NCBI GenBank assembly: GCA_038501195.1
Contig: JBBPUQ010000005.1
Coordinates: 3,410,001 to 3,474,000 of the forward strand
Length of the DNA stretch: 64,000 bases
Source: Nemania diffusa
Lineage: Eukaryota > Ascomycota > Sordariomycetes > Xylariales > Xylariaceae
Direction of reading: 5' to 3'
The position numbers and the translations under genes are program-made. Shown one piece after another: positions 34,714-46,303 of this stretch (its first letter is position 1; the number at the start of each line of letters is the position of its first letter). The notes under the pieces were generated by a model. The model was not told where the DNA came from and made no database searches. It worked only from the letters and a program-made list of their open reading frames with translations.

Positions 34714-34720
34714 CTTTATA
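34714..34720 (-). promoter_or_regulatory. TATA-like element with CT-rich leader
   Basis: The minus strand reads TATAAAG, followed by CT-rich blocks (CCTCCCTCTCCCC, then TTTTTTTCTCCC) down to the ATG at 34541. This arrangement is typical of strongly transcribed fungal genes. Confidence 0.45.
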
Positions 34721-34741
34721 GAGAAATAGCACCCCATAGAG

Positions 34742-37663
34742 ATCGGTCCATCAACTACCTAAGGTAGGTATGAATTACCTAGGTACCGCTAATAATGGAA
34801 GGAGGCAACTCACGTCGCCTGGGTGATGTAGTGGGTAATACGCTCTACTTAGGTACCTTAGCTACCTAAGTAATTGTAGCAAACAATGTATTTCATCTAG
34901 GGGTTAGGTAATAATAGGTAGTGGCAATTTATATCATCTAGGTAATAACAGTACATTATAATCATTGAGGTTAGCTAAGCAATGGCAGTATTCAATATAT
35001 TTGGGTACGTAACCTAGGCAAACTTAGACTTGGATGACACAACTAAGGCGGTGAATATCAACTTCTTGCGTAAGTATCTAGGTAGTTGTAAAGTCTAGGT
35101 GATAGCAGTGGCAATCTACACCACTTAGGTAACCAATGTTAAAGTACATGACTCTTATAGGTAATGGAACTGTACCTAGGTATATGCCAAGGTATCTAGG
35201 TACGTACGGCACGATGATAAACATGCAGTTGGATTACTATAAGCGTACCTAAGTTCCTAGGTACCTAATACAACTTTATTGCGAAGAGTAGAATAAAGGC
35301 GTTGTTTCCGTAGTTGCAAAGAAAGGCATTAGGTATCTACCTAGGTAAGTGGCTCGAGTTCCAACACTCAACTAAGTACCTAGGTACTCTCTACATCGTC
35401 CTAAGGGTTACACGTTGGTAACTTTCGAGTTTTGATAGTTGTCACAATGATTTCGAGATGTAAGGCATCAACTTTATAACGACTAGTCAACCTTTGACAG
35501 AGAGTTCTGATGCTATCTCCGTGTCACAACTCTCATGGCTATTTACCATTCTATCTTACTTCAAGTTAGAAACATAGTCACTTTCTCCAACAATTCCAAG
35601 CAAGCCAGTAAGTTGAGGCGCAGATCCTAATACTCAAAAATTGTAGTAGTAACGAAGAATGGTCAATTTAGTTAAGCGTTGAGGTAAAGGGTTGCTGTTA
35701 TTAGGCCTAAACTAACGACCTAGGAATTGTCAATCTAACTACGAGTTGATGTATTCAGACGAATAATTGCTAGCTATATTGTGGTTGACTATCTAGGCAG
35801 GTTTCTCTTAACTACCTAGTACTATTCCAACACGTACACTATTTAGTTGTAGCACTCGTGGTTGTCTCGTATTATCAACCTAACTAAGTGTATAGAGATG
35901 TTTAAGCATGTTGTAGTTTAGCTATCTACTCTTCGTAGTTGAGTTGGAGTTAAGGAAAGGTCTAAGCCCGTGATTCTAGTCACATTAAAATGGCAATGGC
36001 TATATATGCGTAGTTCTCAATCCGAACCCAAGAGCTCTATGCCACACCTTGCGAATAGCGACATTTAGATATGCATATATACCCCAGATTGCGGGGGAGG
36101 AAGCAATATACGCAAACTAACGACCGGTCAGGTGTAAGCGTAAAAGTCTCAAGACAAATATAAGATGGTTCAGCCACGCTCTGTAGATGAAATATCTGGC
36201 CGGTTGGACCCATGTCTCGGGCATTTGGCCGTCGCGTGCTACTCCTATATCGAGGAACAAGGCCGAGACGACCGCCTGGCGTCGTGACACGATGTTAAAT
36301 GAGACATACTGGACCGATCCCGTTAACTGGATAGGAGCGCGGCACTGAGATTGGGCTGGTGACTGTGACACTAACTTGGGTTGCCACCGAATGTTGGTCG
36401 AACAACAGTGATCGTACGACTGTTCTTCACCAATCAACATCCCTATCAGCATACACTACCTAGACTGGATATACTACGAAATACAGTAGATGAATAGCTA
36501 GCTAGGATACTACGGCGACGAGAACAATCTTGTCGTACAGCACGGCGTGTGCAACTAGCGCGCGAGCGAGCATTGCTTTAAAATCGTGTCTTACTATAGG
36601 TCAATATATTGACAGATACCCTGGTCAAATGATTAATTAGGTAGGCATCGGCCTACTCAGACCGCAATCAAGATACCATGCGCGTGTATGCGTCGATTAT
36701 TATCATCCGCGGTATTCCTTTACGTTACCCAAGCCACTGTTGTGGCGACCTAACTCTCACGAGCTATCCGAGAAGATAACGGACCGTGGACACAAGTGAA
36801 ACGGTGACCTATCACGATGCTGAACTCGAGAGCATAGGGATAGAACTAGATTCTGTTTAAGCATAATCTCGTGTCATGACATCCTAACCCTTGATATCTC
36901 CGCTAGACGCACAAGAGCTAGCATCACTTTTCTCGCTATGTCACGGGAAATAGGCAGGATACGAGAATGACGGACCAAAATATAACCCCCAATCTTGAGC
37001 ATCGTCATTGCACTGCTACACAAGCGTGTACCACACAAGACTCTGCCAAAAAAGAAACCTGGATTTTCTAGGGGTCATTGACACATCTGTCAGAAACGAG
37101 CCACTTGCGTGCCCTATAAGTTTGTACAAGAATTCCAGAAATGCCGTTCAAGATGGTGATAGCACCACTAGAATAGAGCCAAATTCTTGGCCGGGAAGAC
37201 GAAATAACGCGGTTGATAATGGGATTTGATTTTGTCCAAGTTTTCCTAGAAGTTGGTCGGGCCTACTCCTGTCTCAAGGGGTGCGAAGGCGACATAGTAT
37301 TCAAGGAACATCCTCCAGGTATCCCATTCTCAACTCACGTTCGAGACCGCACACATCGTCCATTGTGTATCCCATATGGTTGTCTTCGTCCTAAACACCG
37401 AGACAAGAAAATACAAGAATCAGAAAACTTCTGCACGCATGGTCAAAGACGCCATGAAACGATGCAGGAAGACCGTATGCCGTGCTAAAATCCCTCCCCG
37501 TCTATTGAAAACTCCACTTCCAAACTAACTCCAGCTGGCTTCCCGTCATGATCTTTTAGTCCCCGTTTGGTTGTCGTCTACCACTCCTCCACGATTAGGT
37601 ATTACTGGTCTATTAAGAGAATCGTAGGTCATCGACGCGAAGATGAAACCAGGAGCTCAACGT
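34742..37663. other. Intergenic, about 2.9 kb, dense in CCTAGGTA motifs
   Basis: AT-rich. The first 700 bp hold many ACCTAGGTA/TAGGTACCTA palindromes (for example near 34777, 35173, 35256, 35340 and 35383). The ORF at 36117-36452 (-) and those at 37008-37488 (+) show no motif I recognise and were not called. No RNA gene was seen. Confidence 0.5.
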
Positions 37664-38359
37664 TTAGAGAGCGAAAGCGACAATGCCGATGAGACCGGCG
37701 AAAGCAGCACCGGACAGGGCAGCAACCTTTCCAGCACCAGCAGTGGGGATGGGCGTAGAGCTAGCAGTGGTGCTGGGGGTGGAGCTGGGGTAGACGCCAC
37801 CAGTGGCCGGGACCTCGGGGGTGGTGGCCGGGTAGACAGCAGTGCTGTTGGCAGACGGGTAAGCAGGAGCCGGGAGGGTAGGGTAGGCGGGAGCACTGCT
37901 GCTGCTATTAAAGAATTAGCACACCACGAACAAGGTGTCAACGAATAGCTGCGTCTTCTTACCAGGTGGAGCAGGCAACGGAAGAAGTGGTGTAGACAGG
38001 CACGCTGACAGTGCAAGGGCAGTCAGTGATGGTCAGGGTAGTAGCCTATGTATTCTGTTAGCATTCAGTTCAATTTACATTGTGGGATCGAATTGCGCCG
38101 TTGAGCCCTGTGGGAGGTGTTCGTTCTCGCACACCACCGGTCAGGACTGCCGGGCAATCAAATCCGTAGATATATCCCGTACCTCGGTGACAGTGTAGGT
38201 GTTCGTGCCGTAGGTGATCTGGGTAGGGCCCGGGCAGTAGGTCTCGTAAGCCGTAACGACCTTGGTGGTGTAGGTGACGTTGGCGGCAGCCGAGTAGGCA
38301 GGGTAGCTAGCAGAAACGCCAGCGATGAAGGCAGCAGCGGCAGCAATAGTGAACTTCAT
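37664..38359 (-). CDS. Small secreted GPI-anchored cell-wall protein
   Basis: Exons are 38359-38183, 38045-37963 and 37904-37664; 166 residues in frame. The signal peptide MKFTIAAAAAFIAGVSA is followed by a short mature part. TTKVVTAYETYCPGPTQITY and then YTVTE match the TVTxxTTYCPxPT repeat of fungal wall proteins (clock-controlled Ccg-6-like, Sed1-like). TTLTITDCPCTVSVP follows with conserved cysteines. A Ser/Thr/Pro/Ala-rich stretch likely carries O-mannosylation. The C-terminus, AGAGKVAALSGAAFAG then a hydrophobic end, is a GPI-attachment signal. It would be covalently bound to wall glucan and structural. Codon use is strongly C-ending, suggesting high expression, in line with the TATA box upstream. 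Intron 1 is 137 bp, intron 2 is 58 bp. Confidence 0.88.
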
Positions 38360-41300
38360 TTTGACTGATTTGTCTGGTAGATTAAAATCGGTTAAGATTT
38401 GAGTGTTGAGGATTATAGGTATTGGGTAGGTATGCTTCTTAACGAATGAAATTGACTATAAAGTCAGGGTTGCAGTTTGAATGAATGTGTGCGGGTGGGT
38501 GGGAGAAGAGAGGAAAATCTGTGGAGGAACCCATCGAGAAAAGGACTTATATAACAGATACCCAACGTGAATTGCTGGCTGTACATATTTAGGTACACTC
38601 CATGAAAGAGCTAGCATGGGTTAGGTACCCGGGTATTAGTGTAACCACTTCAAGCAGCCATACGGACCTGCTTTGGCGAGGCATTTGATGAGTGTGGGTG
38701 GGCCAGTGCCCTACGATGAGTGGTAGCCCCACGAATCGAGAAGAGGTTCCTCTCCCCATCGACACTAAATAACCACTAACCACTAACCCCTTAAGCACTT
38801 AGATATAAGTAATATTTACCTAGGTACATATTGGTGGGCTTCTCTTGACCCTTGACTCGGGCTAGGCCTATCAATGGTCTGAGAGCAGTGGAAAGCACTT
38901 GCCATACTTAGCCATACTGTTATCATTCATCTCAATGCTTCTTGAGCTAGATAGGTATTTCCTCTTTGGGCTAACAACAAGTGCCTAATTAAGTACTACG
39001 CTCGCTGTATGTGCCCTTACACCTGGTAGGTAGACGGTGTGGAAGGTTCGAATAAGCTTGAAGTGTGAATTTAATACAATAGTCCTAGGTTATCATATGC
39101 CCTCTCATGCTGCCTTCTATGAGAGATAGCTAAGGTGAAAAAGTACGAGAAAACTTCGTAATTCTAAATAATATCTATCTACATACTTCATGCGGTGCAC
39201 TACCTAATGGTTTTCTATCAACAAGGGGAAACCCCTTTGAGCTTATGCGCTTAGCTGTTTGGCGGTAAATTGACCGTAACAAAATACGAAGCAAGAGCAA
39301 TAAGTACCTGTGGTTAGGGGTTGCCAACGTTCTCGCTGTGCGCGCCTGTCTTATGCAGGTACGACAGATCTGAGCAGGGGTCATGCAGGGGCTCATCCAA
39401 TGGCAGCCCCTACAACCGGGGTACTTGCTGCAAGGGAAATTAGGTAGCTCGCCACCTTAATGGAAAGGTCCGACGAAGGAAAGAGCTAAAAGAATTGCGC
39501 GCTCGTGCTCACTTCTCGCTGTGACCTTGTTACACAATGCCCCTAATATGCGTAGAGAGATAAGGCGACGGTCATGGCCATCCTCAGAGAGCTGATCTTT
39601 CAGCTTGTACAGAAGACAGCGAGGTATATATGTGTGCGTTACAGTTAGGCATATGAAGTCATACTTAGTACCTGCATACTTTAAGGCTCTTACTTATCAC
39701 CTACTAACCCATATTATGTATATATATCAGACGTATTCATACAACTCATCGATGAGTTGGACTTGTTAGCTTACTGGATCATGTGTTGGCTTATATCACC
39801 TAAGACACCATCTGCAGGTACCGGGACTTATTGAATCAGGGGCAATCGAAAAAATGGGCCTCGAATTACCGGAGCCCCTGAGCTGCTACTACCCCATAAT
39901 TGCATATTATAGCCCATAAAGCCCCGTTAGCTAATTATTCAACAATTTCAATTAGGTGCATGTGCGACACCTTATGCGTAAGTGGGCGTCGACTACCCAA
40001 CCTACCTACCATCCTTTCATGATGAGAATCATCTACTACCTATGTAGGGTCGTTGAAGTATATCTAGGTCCTAGGAGCATAGCTTACTAGCCACCATTTT
40101 TAACCTCGATAATTTATATGGACAACCTTTAGGATAGGTATGCATACGGCCACCGATCACGGAGAATTCGTCACGACCGAGATAGTTTTCCCACCATCTG
40201 GCGGCTATCTGTATAGAAGCCCCGAGACTTCTTAAGATCTACCCCTCGTCGATCAGTCAGGTTATGCAGTCTCTTATTGTTACTATAATGCTCTAGAACC
40301 CAGTCGGAAACACAGAAACATGAGCTAACGGCCTTGACTTTATCTCGTGGTTATCTTTGGTTTAACGTGCCGTAGGTATTAGCAACGTCAATCATTCATA
40401 CTCGCCCCTCCTTCAGCATCTATGATTCGATCACACATACTAGGTATTGCTCTTGAGGTCTCTATAAACTATTAACTTGCTGGAGTCTGGCCCACGCTGA
40501 TGGGTTCTGAATCGATTGCGACGTGGCTCTAAGCTTCGTGTGCTATTGTCTAATGTGTGCTGATTTTAGTATGAGAACTTCATGCATCAACTCTCCTAGC
40601 GTGTATCATTATACCGATAGCCGAGTACATTTTGAATCACCATACATTAGCAACAATAATACGGCTAGCTTAGGCTGTACAAGATTATGCGACATACCTG
40701 CGGGCGACCCTTCTGACCGTTAGACACGCCGAAGCTTTTCAAGTCGCTCTATCCAGACACCGCGACTACATAAACAACGGCAATAGATCCAATCAGTATC
40801 ATTGCTCACTTTCAATCTATCTAATTTCGGAGAGCACCCTAGTAGATGTTCGAAAAGCGAGCGTAACTCACGACTCTATCACTAGAGTAGCTAAGGTAAA
40901 ATGAAATCATATTATTTTAAGATGGAGCTAAACTTAATCAGCATCAGCCTTTTAAGACGGTCTTATATGACTCAAAGGCTCAAAATACACTCAAGCAATT
41001 ATTTATGTCTAGTATGTAACTAAGAGCTAATGCAGATTATGTCCATCAAAGAATGGTTTAACATATATCGTAAAGAAGCAGTGATCTTTCACAAGGTCAG
41101 TTGAGGTAATAATGCGAGGGTAGACTAGTATGGAAAAAAGCAGACACGGCTTGCTATGATCTCTCACCTCGTCGACACCTGAGTTATGATCAAGATTTTA
41201 GATCGGCTATTTGAGGATGGCGACGATCGTTTGCCAGCTAGCTCGGCGTGCTTGAGACTCTTTCACAATGCAAGAGAACCCAGACTAGGACGGTCTGTTC

Positions 41301-43653
41301 ATCTCATTCATTTACAGTGATCGGAAAACCAAATCACCACTAAACCTCGAAGCAATACAGAGAGATAGCGCCTTCACAACTCCAAGCGACTCGAGCGGAG
41401 AAATCAAGAGCTTTGTACAATTTCGGATTGAATAAGTTACACCTCTTTTCACAGCGACCTGCCATCTAAGGCCTTGTCGCCTTGATGACAACATTCTCGA
41501 TCTATACTCTTCTCTCAACACGCCCTATGGAATCAGCGTCGATATCAAACATCTAGGTGATTGCAAAAGTATTTGGCGATTCGCATCATGATATATTCAA
41601 ATATGTCAATTTCAAGTAGGGGGCTAACAACGATGATTTCAATGACATCGTCTACCCTACTAACACATCTCGCTCATGCGTCTACCCAGCGATCACTTGA
41701 CTTTACGCTATGTGTATGGAACATTAAGCTAGTCCGAGTAAATGAGTTTAGAGTCTGCCGTTAGCTATATTTCGAACTTTTGCATCTCACACAGGTCCTA
41801 CCACGCTGACACTGAACGTGATGGCCGACCCTGAACCTAGCTGAGACTAGAAACCTGATACTAGATGAGCTGTCTACCTCGAGCTCTGCAGGCTATTAGC
41901 TATAAGAAGTGGCTGTAGCCAATATCATGCAAGTATCCTAAATTATAGAATCTCTTCAGTATGGACAAGATGCTCGATGTTCTGAATGGTCCAGTTATCC
42001 CATATGCATACAGCTGAGATAATCATAACACAGCTTTAGGGATGAAAATGTTCAAGTAATACCCAATTGTTCGCTGAGTCTTTCAACTACACTTCACAAT
42101 ACTGTAGTGCTACACAAAAGGGCATAGTTACAAACACACACAAGCTATGCGCGGCAGTCCATTTCTTCATCCTTGGGATACATTGGAAGCATTGTCTGTT
42201 ATTATATGTCTGGTGACTATCTATATATATGGCTACATATCCCCCTCTTTTAAATATCTATATGGAGGCGCATAGATCTTAATTAAGTAAGTAGCTATAT
42301 TATCTAGCCTTGGTATTTTGATACTAATGACCAACTATCTCGTTCATCCTCACAAGCCTAACAGACTAGCACAGGCAGAGATGCTAGTGACATACTCTCA
42401 ACTTCATGCTAATATTTAGTAGTATCATAATGCTTTAAGCACTTCTTCATCAAATACCCTGCTAGAAATAAAGGTAGCAAAGGATGGTCCTAAACCCACA
42501 AGATTGTCTAGTGATATATTAAACTCAGCGATCCCCTGGCCTTTGTCTCCTCGCGCTAGAATGATAATGGTTTCTTACAACATACATGCCTTGCATGTCT
42601 TGCATGTCCTGTTTCTACCCAAGCTACCTACCTATTGCCAACTTACCTAGGTACATAACGGTATTCATATTATTTCGGTATCATACCTAATACCTTATGT
42701 ACCTAGTGTACATGGGTAGCTACCTCTACTGCCGATTGCACCTTCCCGATCTCTATCCCCTATAACTCCCACCGGACCTTCCTTCCCCTCTAGAGTTGGC
42801 AATGTGACTTCCTATCCTCTTTGCACATCCTTTACTTGTATCCCCAGAGGTAGCAGGTACTAGACCCTTAGCAACAGAACCTTCTCTTCTGCCTCATCAT
42901 AAACAACAGGCCTATACAATATAGCACCCACGCCTGATAATTCTCCCCTGTTGACATCTCCAGAAGTAGGTAATTCAGTACATACCTGCATACATACTGA
43001 GGTACCATCCTACTGCCTGCTGCCTCACTTAACCCTCCACGAACCCATTACCACATCATACCACCATCGTGAGTCCTAGGGTCCTCTCTTCTACGCACAC
43101 GCTTGAGACCCTTCCCTTTCTCAACAACGTCCGTGTCATCTCTAGAGTGTTACTCTCAATACTCACTGACCTCATCTCCAAAGGGCACATCGGAAACTAC
43201 GAATTGTTTCGTCGACTACATACACAAAGTTCGTGTTCCCAGTAAGTCAATGGCTATTCCCTTCATGATAAATTCCCCACCTTCCGCAGCCATCTAATCC
43301 ATCTTAATTCTCTGTACTATCCTACTCTGAAAAGCATTACCTATCTACTATTAAAGCCTCGAACTCATCACTGAATCTCTACCTACCTCCTGGACCACTT
43401 CCATGACTCGTCTCTTCACAACGCGGTCGTGACAAGATATCAATAGTTCTAACACTACACTGTATGCCGCCTAACACCAATCTACTACCTCTTCAATCCG
43501 CCGAATCCCTCCTTTCAAGGACTACTCCTTCAATCTCATGGCCTTTGTCTCGATTTGATTCTTAATCTATCCACTTCCCCGCACAATTGAACGGTTTATT
43601 TACCTTATAGTAGGTATCCATACTAACTAACAATTAAGAAAATCACCTTCAAC
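38360..43653. other. Gene-poor stretch of about 5.3 kb
   Basis: AT-rich and without a credible ORF: frames at 39175-39396 (-), 40523-40723 (+), 41312-41521 (-) and 41561-41764 (+) are short and motif-free. From about 42600 the + strand becomes C/T-rich and could be a long 5' leader or promoter of the zinc-knuckle gene. Short TGCATGTCT repeats occur at about 42587-42610. No RNA gene was seen. Confidence 0.5.
38547..38554 (-). promoter_or_regulatory. TATA box of the wall-protein gene
   Basis: TTATATAA lies 188 bp upstream of the ATG. A pyrimidine-rich leader (on the minus strand) lies between it and the start, fitting a highly expressed gene. Confidence 0.6.
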
Positions 43654-45643
43654 ATGTCCGGCTGGGCCCCCACAGCTGCCGGGGACTGGGAGGGAACCGG
43701 CAACGCTTCTAACGCCCAGTGGAATGACGCACCTGCCACTTGGGGTGGTGATGCCGGTGGTAATGGTGGAGAACCTGCCGCATCCTTCAGCGACGGTGGT
43801 GCAAATGGGTTTGATGCACCTACTACCGGCGATGGTGGTGGTGAAGGTGGTGGTGAAGGCGGAGGCGGTGGCGGTGGCGGCTGCTTCAACTGTGGCCAGG
43901 AAGGGTAAGTTAACTACAGATATTTGAACGAGTGATATGTCGCTCATCTCGTCTTCTAGTCACAACAAGGCTGATTGTCCGAATCCGCGCGTCCTAAAGT
44001 GCCGACACTGCAACGAGGAGGGACACATGGTTCGAGACTGTCCCACAGCACCACCTCGCGAGTTTACTGGGGAGTGTCGCATCTGCAGTCAGGAAGGTCA
44101 TATGGCCAAGGATTGTCCTGCAAAGCCCGCTGAAGTCTGCAGAAACTGCCAAGAAGAAGGTAATAATACTATCTATGTTTCGTTATATGATTCATGCTGA
44201 AATATGAGCACTCTAGGCCACGCGGTCACGGAATGCAAGAACCCTCGAAAGATCGATCGCTCCCACATCGAAGAAATTAAAGCCGATATTGCCTGGAAGA
44301 AGATCTCTAAGGCGGTTCAAGAGAATGACATTGACGATGTCAAAGAGGCTATCCAGCAATACGTCAAGGCAACCCCGACGACGACCTATGCCCAGTTGGA
44401 GGCCGCTTTTCGATCCCAGAATATCGGACTGTATCTGATTGCCATGGAGAACCAATCCATGCTTTCTACACTTACTAACATGGATCTTCAAGGCAATCTT
44501 GACAAGAAGTACAGGGTCAATTATCGATTTAATCCCAAACCGGCCCGTCCCCGTGAGCGAGAGCTCTGGCCTAGCAGCGCTGAGGAGAATAAAGCGCGAT
44601 TGGGGGATGCCGGTGATCCTGTTAACAGAGGTCTCTCGAAGTGCATGAACTGCAATGAACTCGGCCATATCGCCAAGAATTGTCCACAGGAGAAGATGGA
44701 AAAGGAGCGAGTTGTTATTATGTGTTTTAACTGTAATGAGGCTGGACATCGTGTCCGTGATTGTGAGTATACAGCTATCGACACCTATCGTTCATTCATT
44801 AATATCGATCAGGTCCTCAGCAACGTGTCGACAAGTTTGCCTGCAAGAACTGCGGGTATGATTTCTTCAATATGATTCTAGCTGCGTATAGAGAGACTGC
44901 TGACATGGTGGTTGCGATGTAGCAACGGCGGACACAGGGCTGCTGATTGTTAGCAACTCCGTACCCCTTGGCTGCGAATTAAGTACTAATAGTTAATAGG
45001 TCCCGAACCTCGCGTTGCCGGAGCGGATGTCGAATGTCGCAAATGTGGCGAGAGTAAGCTCATCCTATATTTTAACAAGATGATATAATTTAACTAGTGC
45101 ATCATAGATGGCCATTATTCTCGAGACTGTCCCCAGGGAGGTGGTGGTGGTGGTGCGCGAGGATGCTTCAACTGTGGTCAAGAGGGACACTCGGCTCGCG
45201 ATTGTCCTGAGCCCAAGAAGACCATTTGTCGCAACTGTAACCAAGAAGGTCACAGAGCTAACGAATGCCCCGAACCCAAGGACATGTCGAAGGTCCAATG
45301 CCGCAACTGCGATGAGTACGGTCACGAAAGTCGAGGATGCCCCAAACCTCGCGACTGTAAGTATTTAACCGGTTTTCTATTGGCTGTCCTAGAGCAATGT
45401 TACTAATATTATATAATAGATAGCCGCGTTCAGTGCCAAAACTGTGGCGAGACGGGCCATACCAAAGTTCGATGCAAGAAGGAGACGGTGCCCCCCGACG
45501 ACTTTGACACCGGCAACAATGGCTTTGCGGCCGGAGGTGGTGGCAATGGAGGAGGTCAAGAGCCAGTTTCGAGTGGCTGGCCTACGAAGGCTTCTACTAA
45601 CGCAGTGTCCGGTGGCGACGACGGATGGAATAATAATTGGTAG
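43654..45643 (+). CDS. Nucleic-acid-binding protein with twelve CCHC zinc knuckles (CnjB/Gis2/CNBP-like)
   Basis: Probably binds single-stranded RNA or DNA, as CNBP, Gis2 and Byr3 do, in translation or mRNA control. Eight exons (43654-43904, 43960-44159, 44217-44762, 44813-44855, 44923-44948, 45000-45053, 45108-45356, 45420-45643) give 530 residues in frame. The N-terminus is Gly/Trp/Asp-rich and ends in a Gly run. Knuckles follow the CX2CX4HX4C rule: four early ([14 protein letters not shown] first), a helical spacer of ~150 residues ([20 protein letters not shown]; acidic and amphipathic), then eight more, ending [14 protein letters not shown]. The C-terminus is GGG/GGN-rich and ends in DDGWNNNW, echoing the N-terminal GW motifs. 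Most introns cut inside knuckles or at their last Cys. Exon 5 is only 26 nt. Fungal annotations call such long forms CnjB-like transcription factors; a DNA-level role is not shown. Confidence 0.9.
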
Positions 45644-46303
45644 ATGCCTGGTAAAATGGGGTTGTGGTTGAGAAGTTGCGAATGGGTTTGAGGGACACGA
45701 CGATGAGCTCGGTTTTTACAGTCTGATTTCGAGGCACATCTCTGATTAAGGCAAGGTCTGGTAAACCAGCTTTGTCCCCATGATATTCTCGATCTGCTCA
45801 AGACGATACGAGATACTATTCTCTCTCATATGATTGAGAGTTCAGGTAGCACCCAAAATGGCACAAAAGTTATGGTTTCATGGTAGCTATTATGCTATAA
45901 TAATTTGTGACACATGTGTATACGTCAAGAATCTCTCATTCGAAGCTATTGAGCTAAACAAATGGTCAGCGAAGTATGTGCTTACTGCGTGATACGACTG
46001 GACGCGGTATGAAGCCACTTTGTCTGACGCGTGGCGTTTCAGCCACAATTTAGGCTCTAGTCTAAAGGGGGACGACCCTAGCAGTGGACTGCCCCGCAGC
46101 ACCTAGGCAGGTACCTGCATTTACATGAGTACGGGTTGCCCCGCGTCATTACGTAGGAAGCAACGCAACTCTTCTAACGTTTAGGCAGAGAGACAGTCGA
46201 CACCTAACTCATACTCTATAAATCTGATTCTAGAAGTTGTCTGTTTTACAATCAAGCTTTCAGTTGTTGTTTTTTTCTTTTTTGCAATTTACTAGGATCC
46301 AAG
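45644..46303. other. Intergenic, AIP1 promoter
   Basis: 3' flank of the zinc-knuckle gene and promoter of AIP1. A T-rich tract (TTGTTGTTTTTTTCTTTTTTGC) at about 46265-46286 lies just before the start, as in many constitutive fungal promoters. No ORF was seen. Confidence 0.5.

Noticed and set aside
36117..36452. 111-codon minus-strand ORF
   Set aside because: No domain, signal or conserved pattern recognised; isolated in AT-rich spacer.
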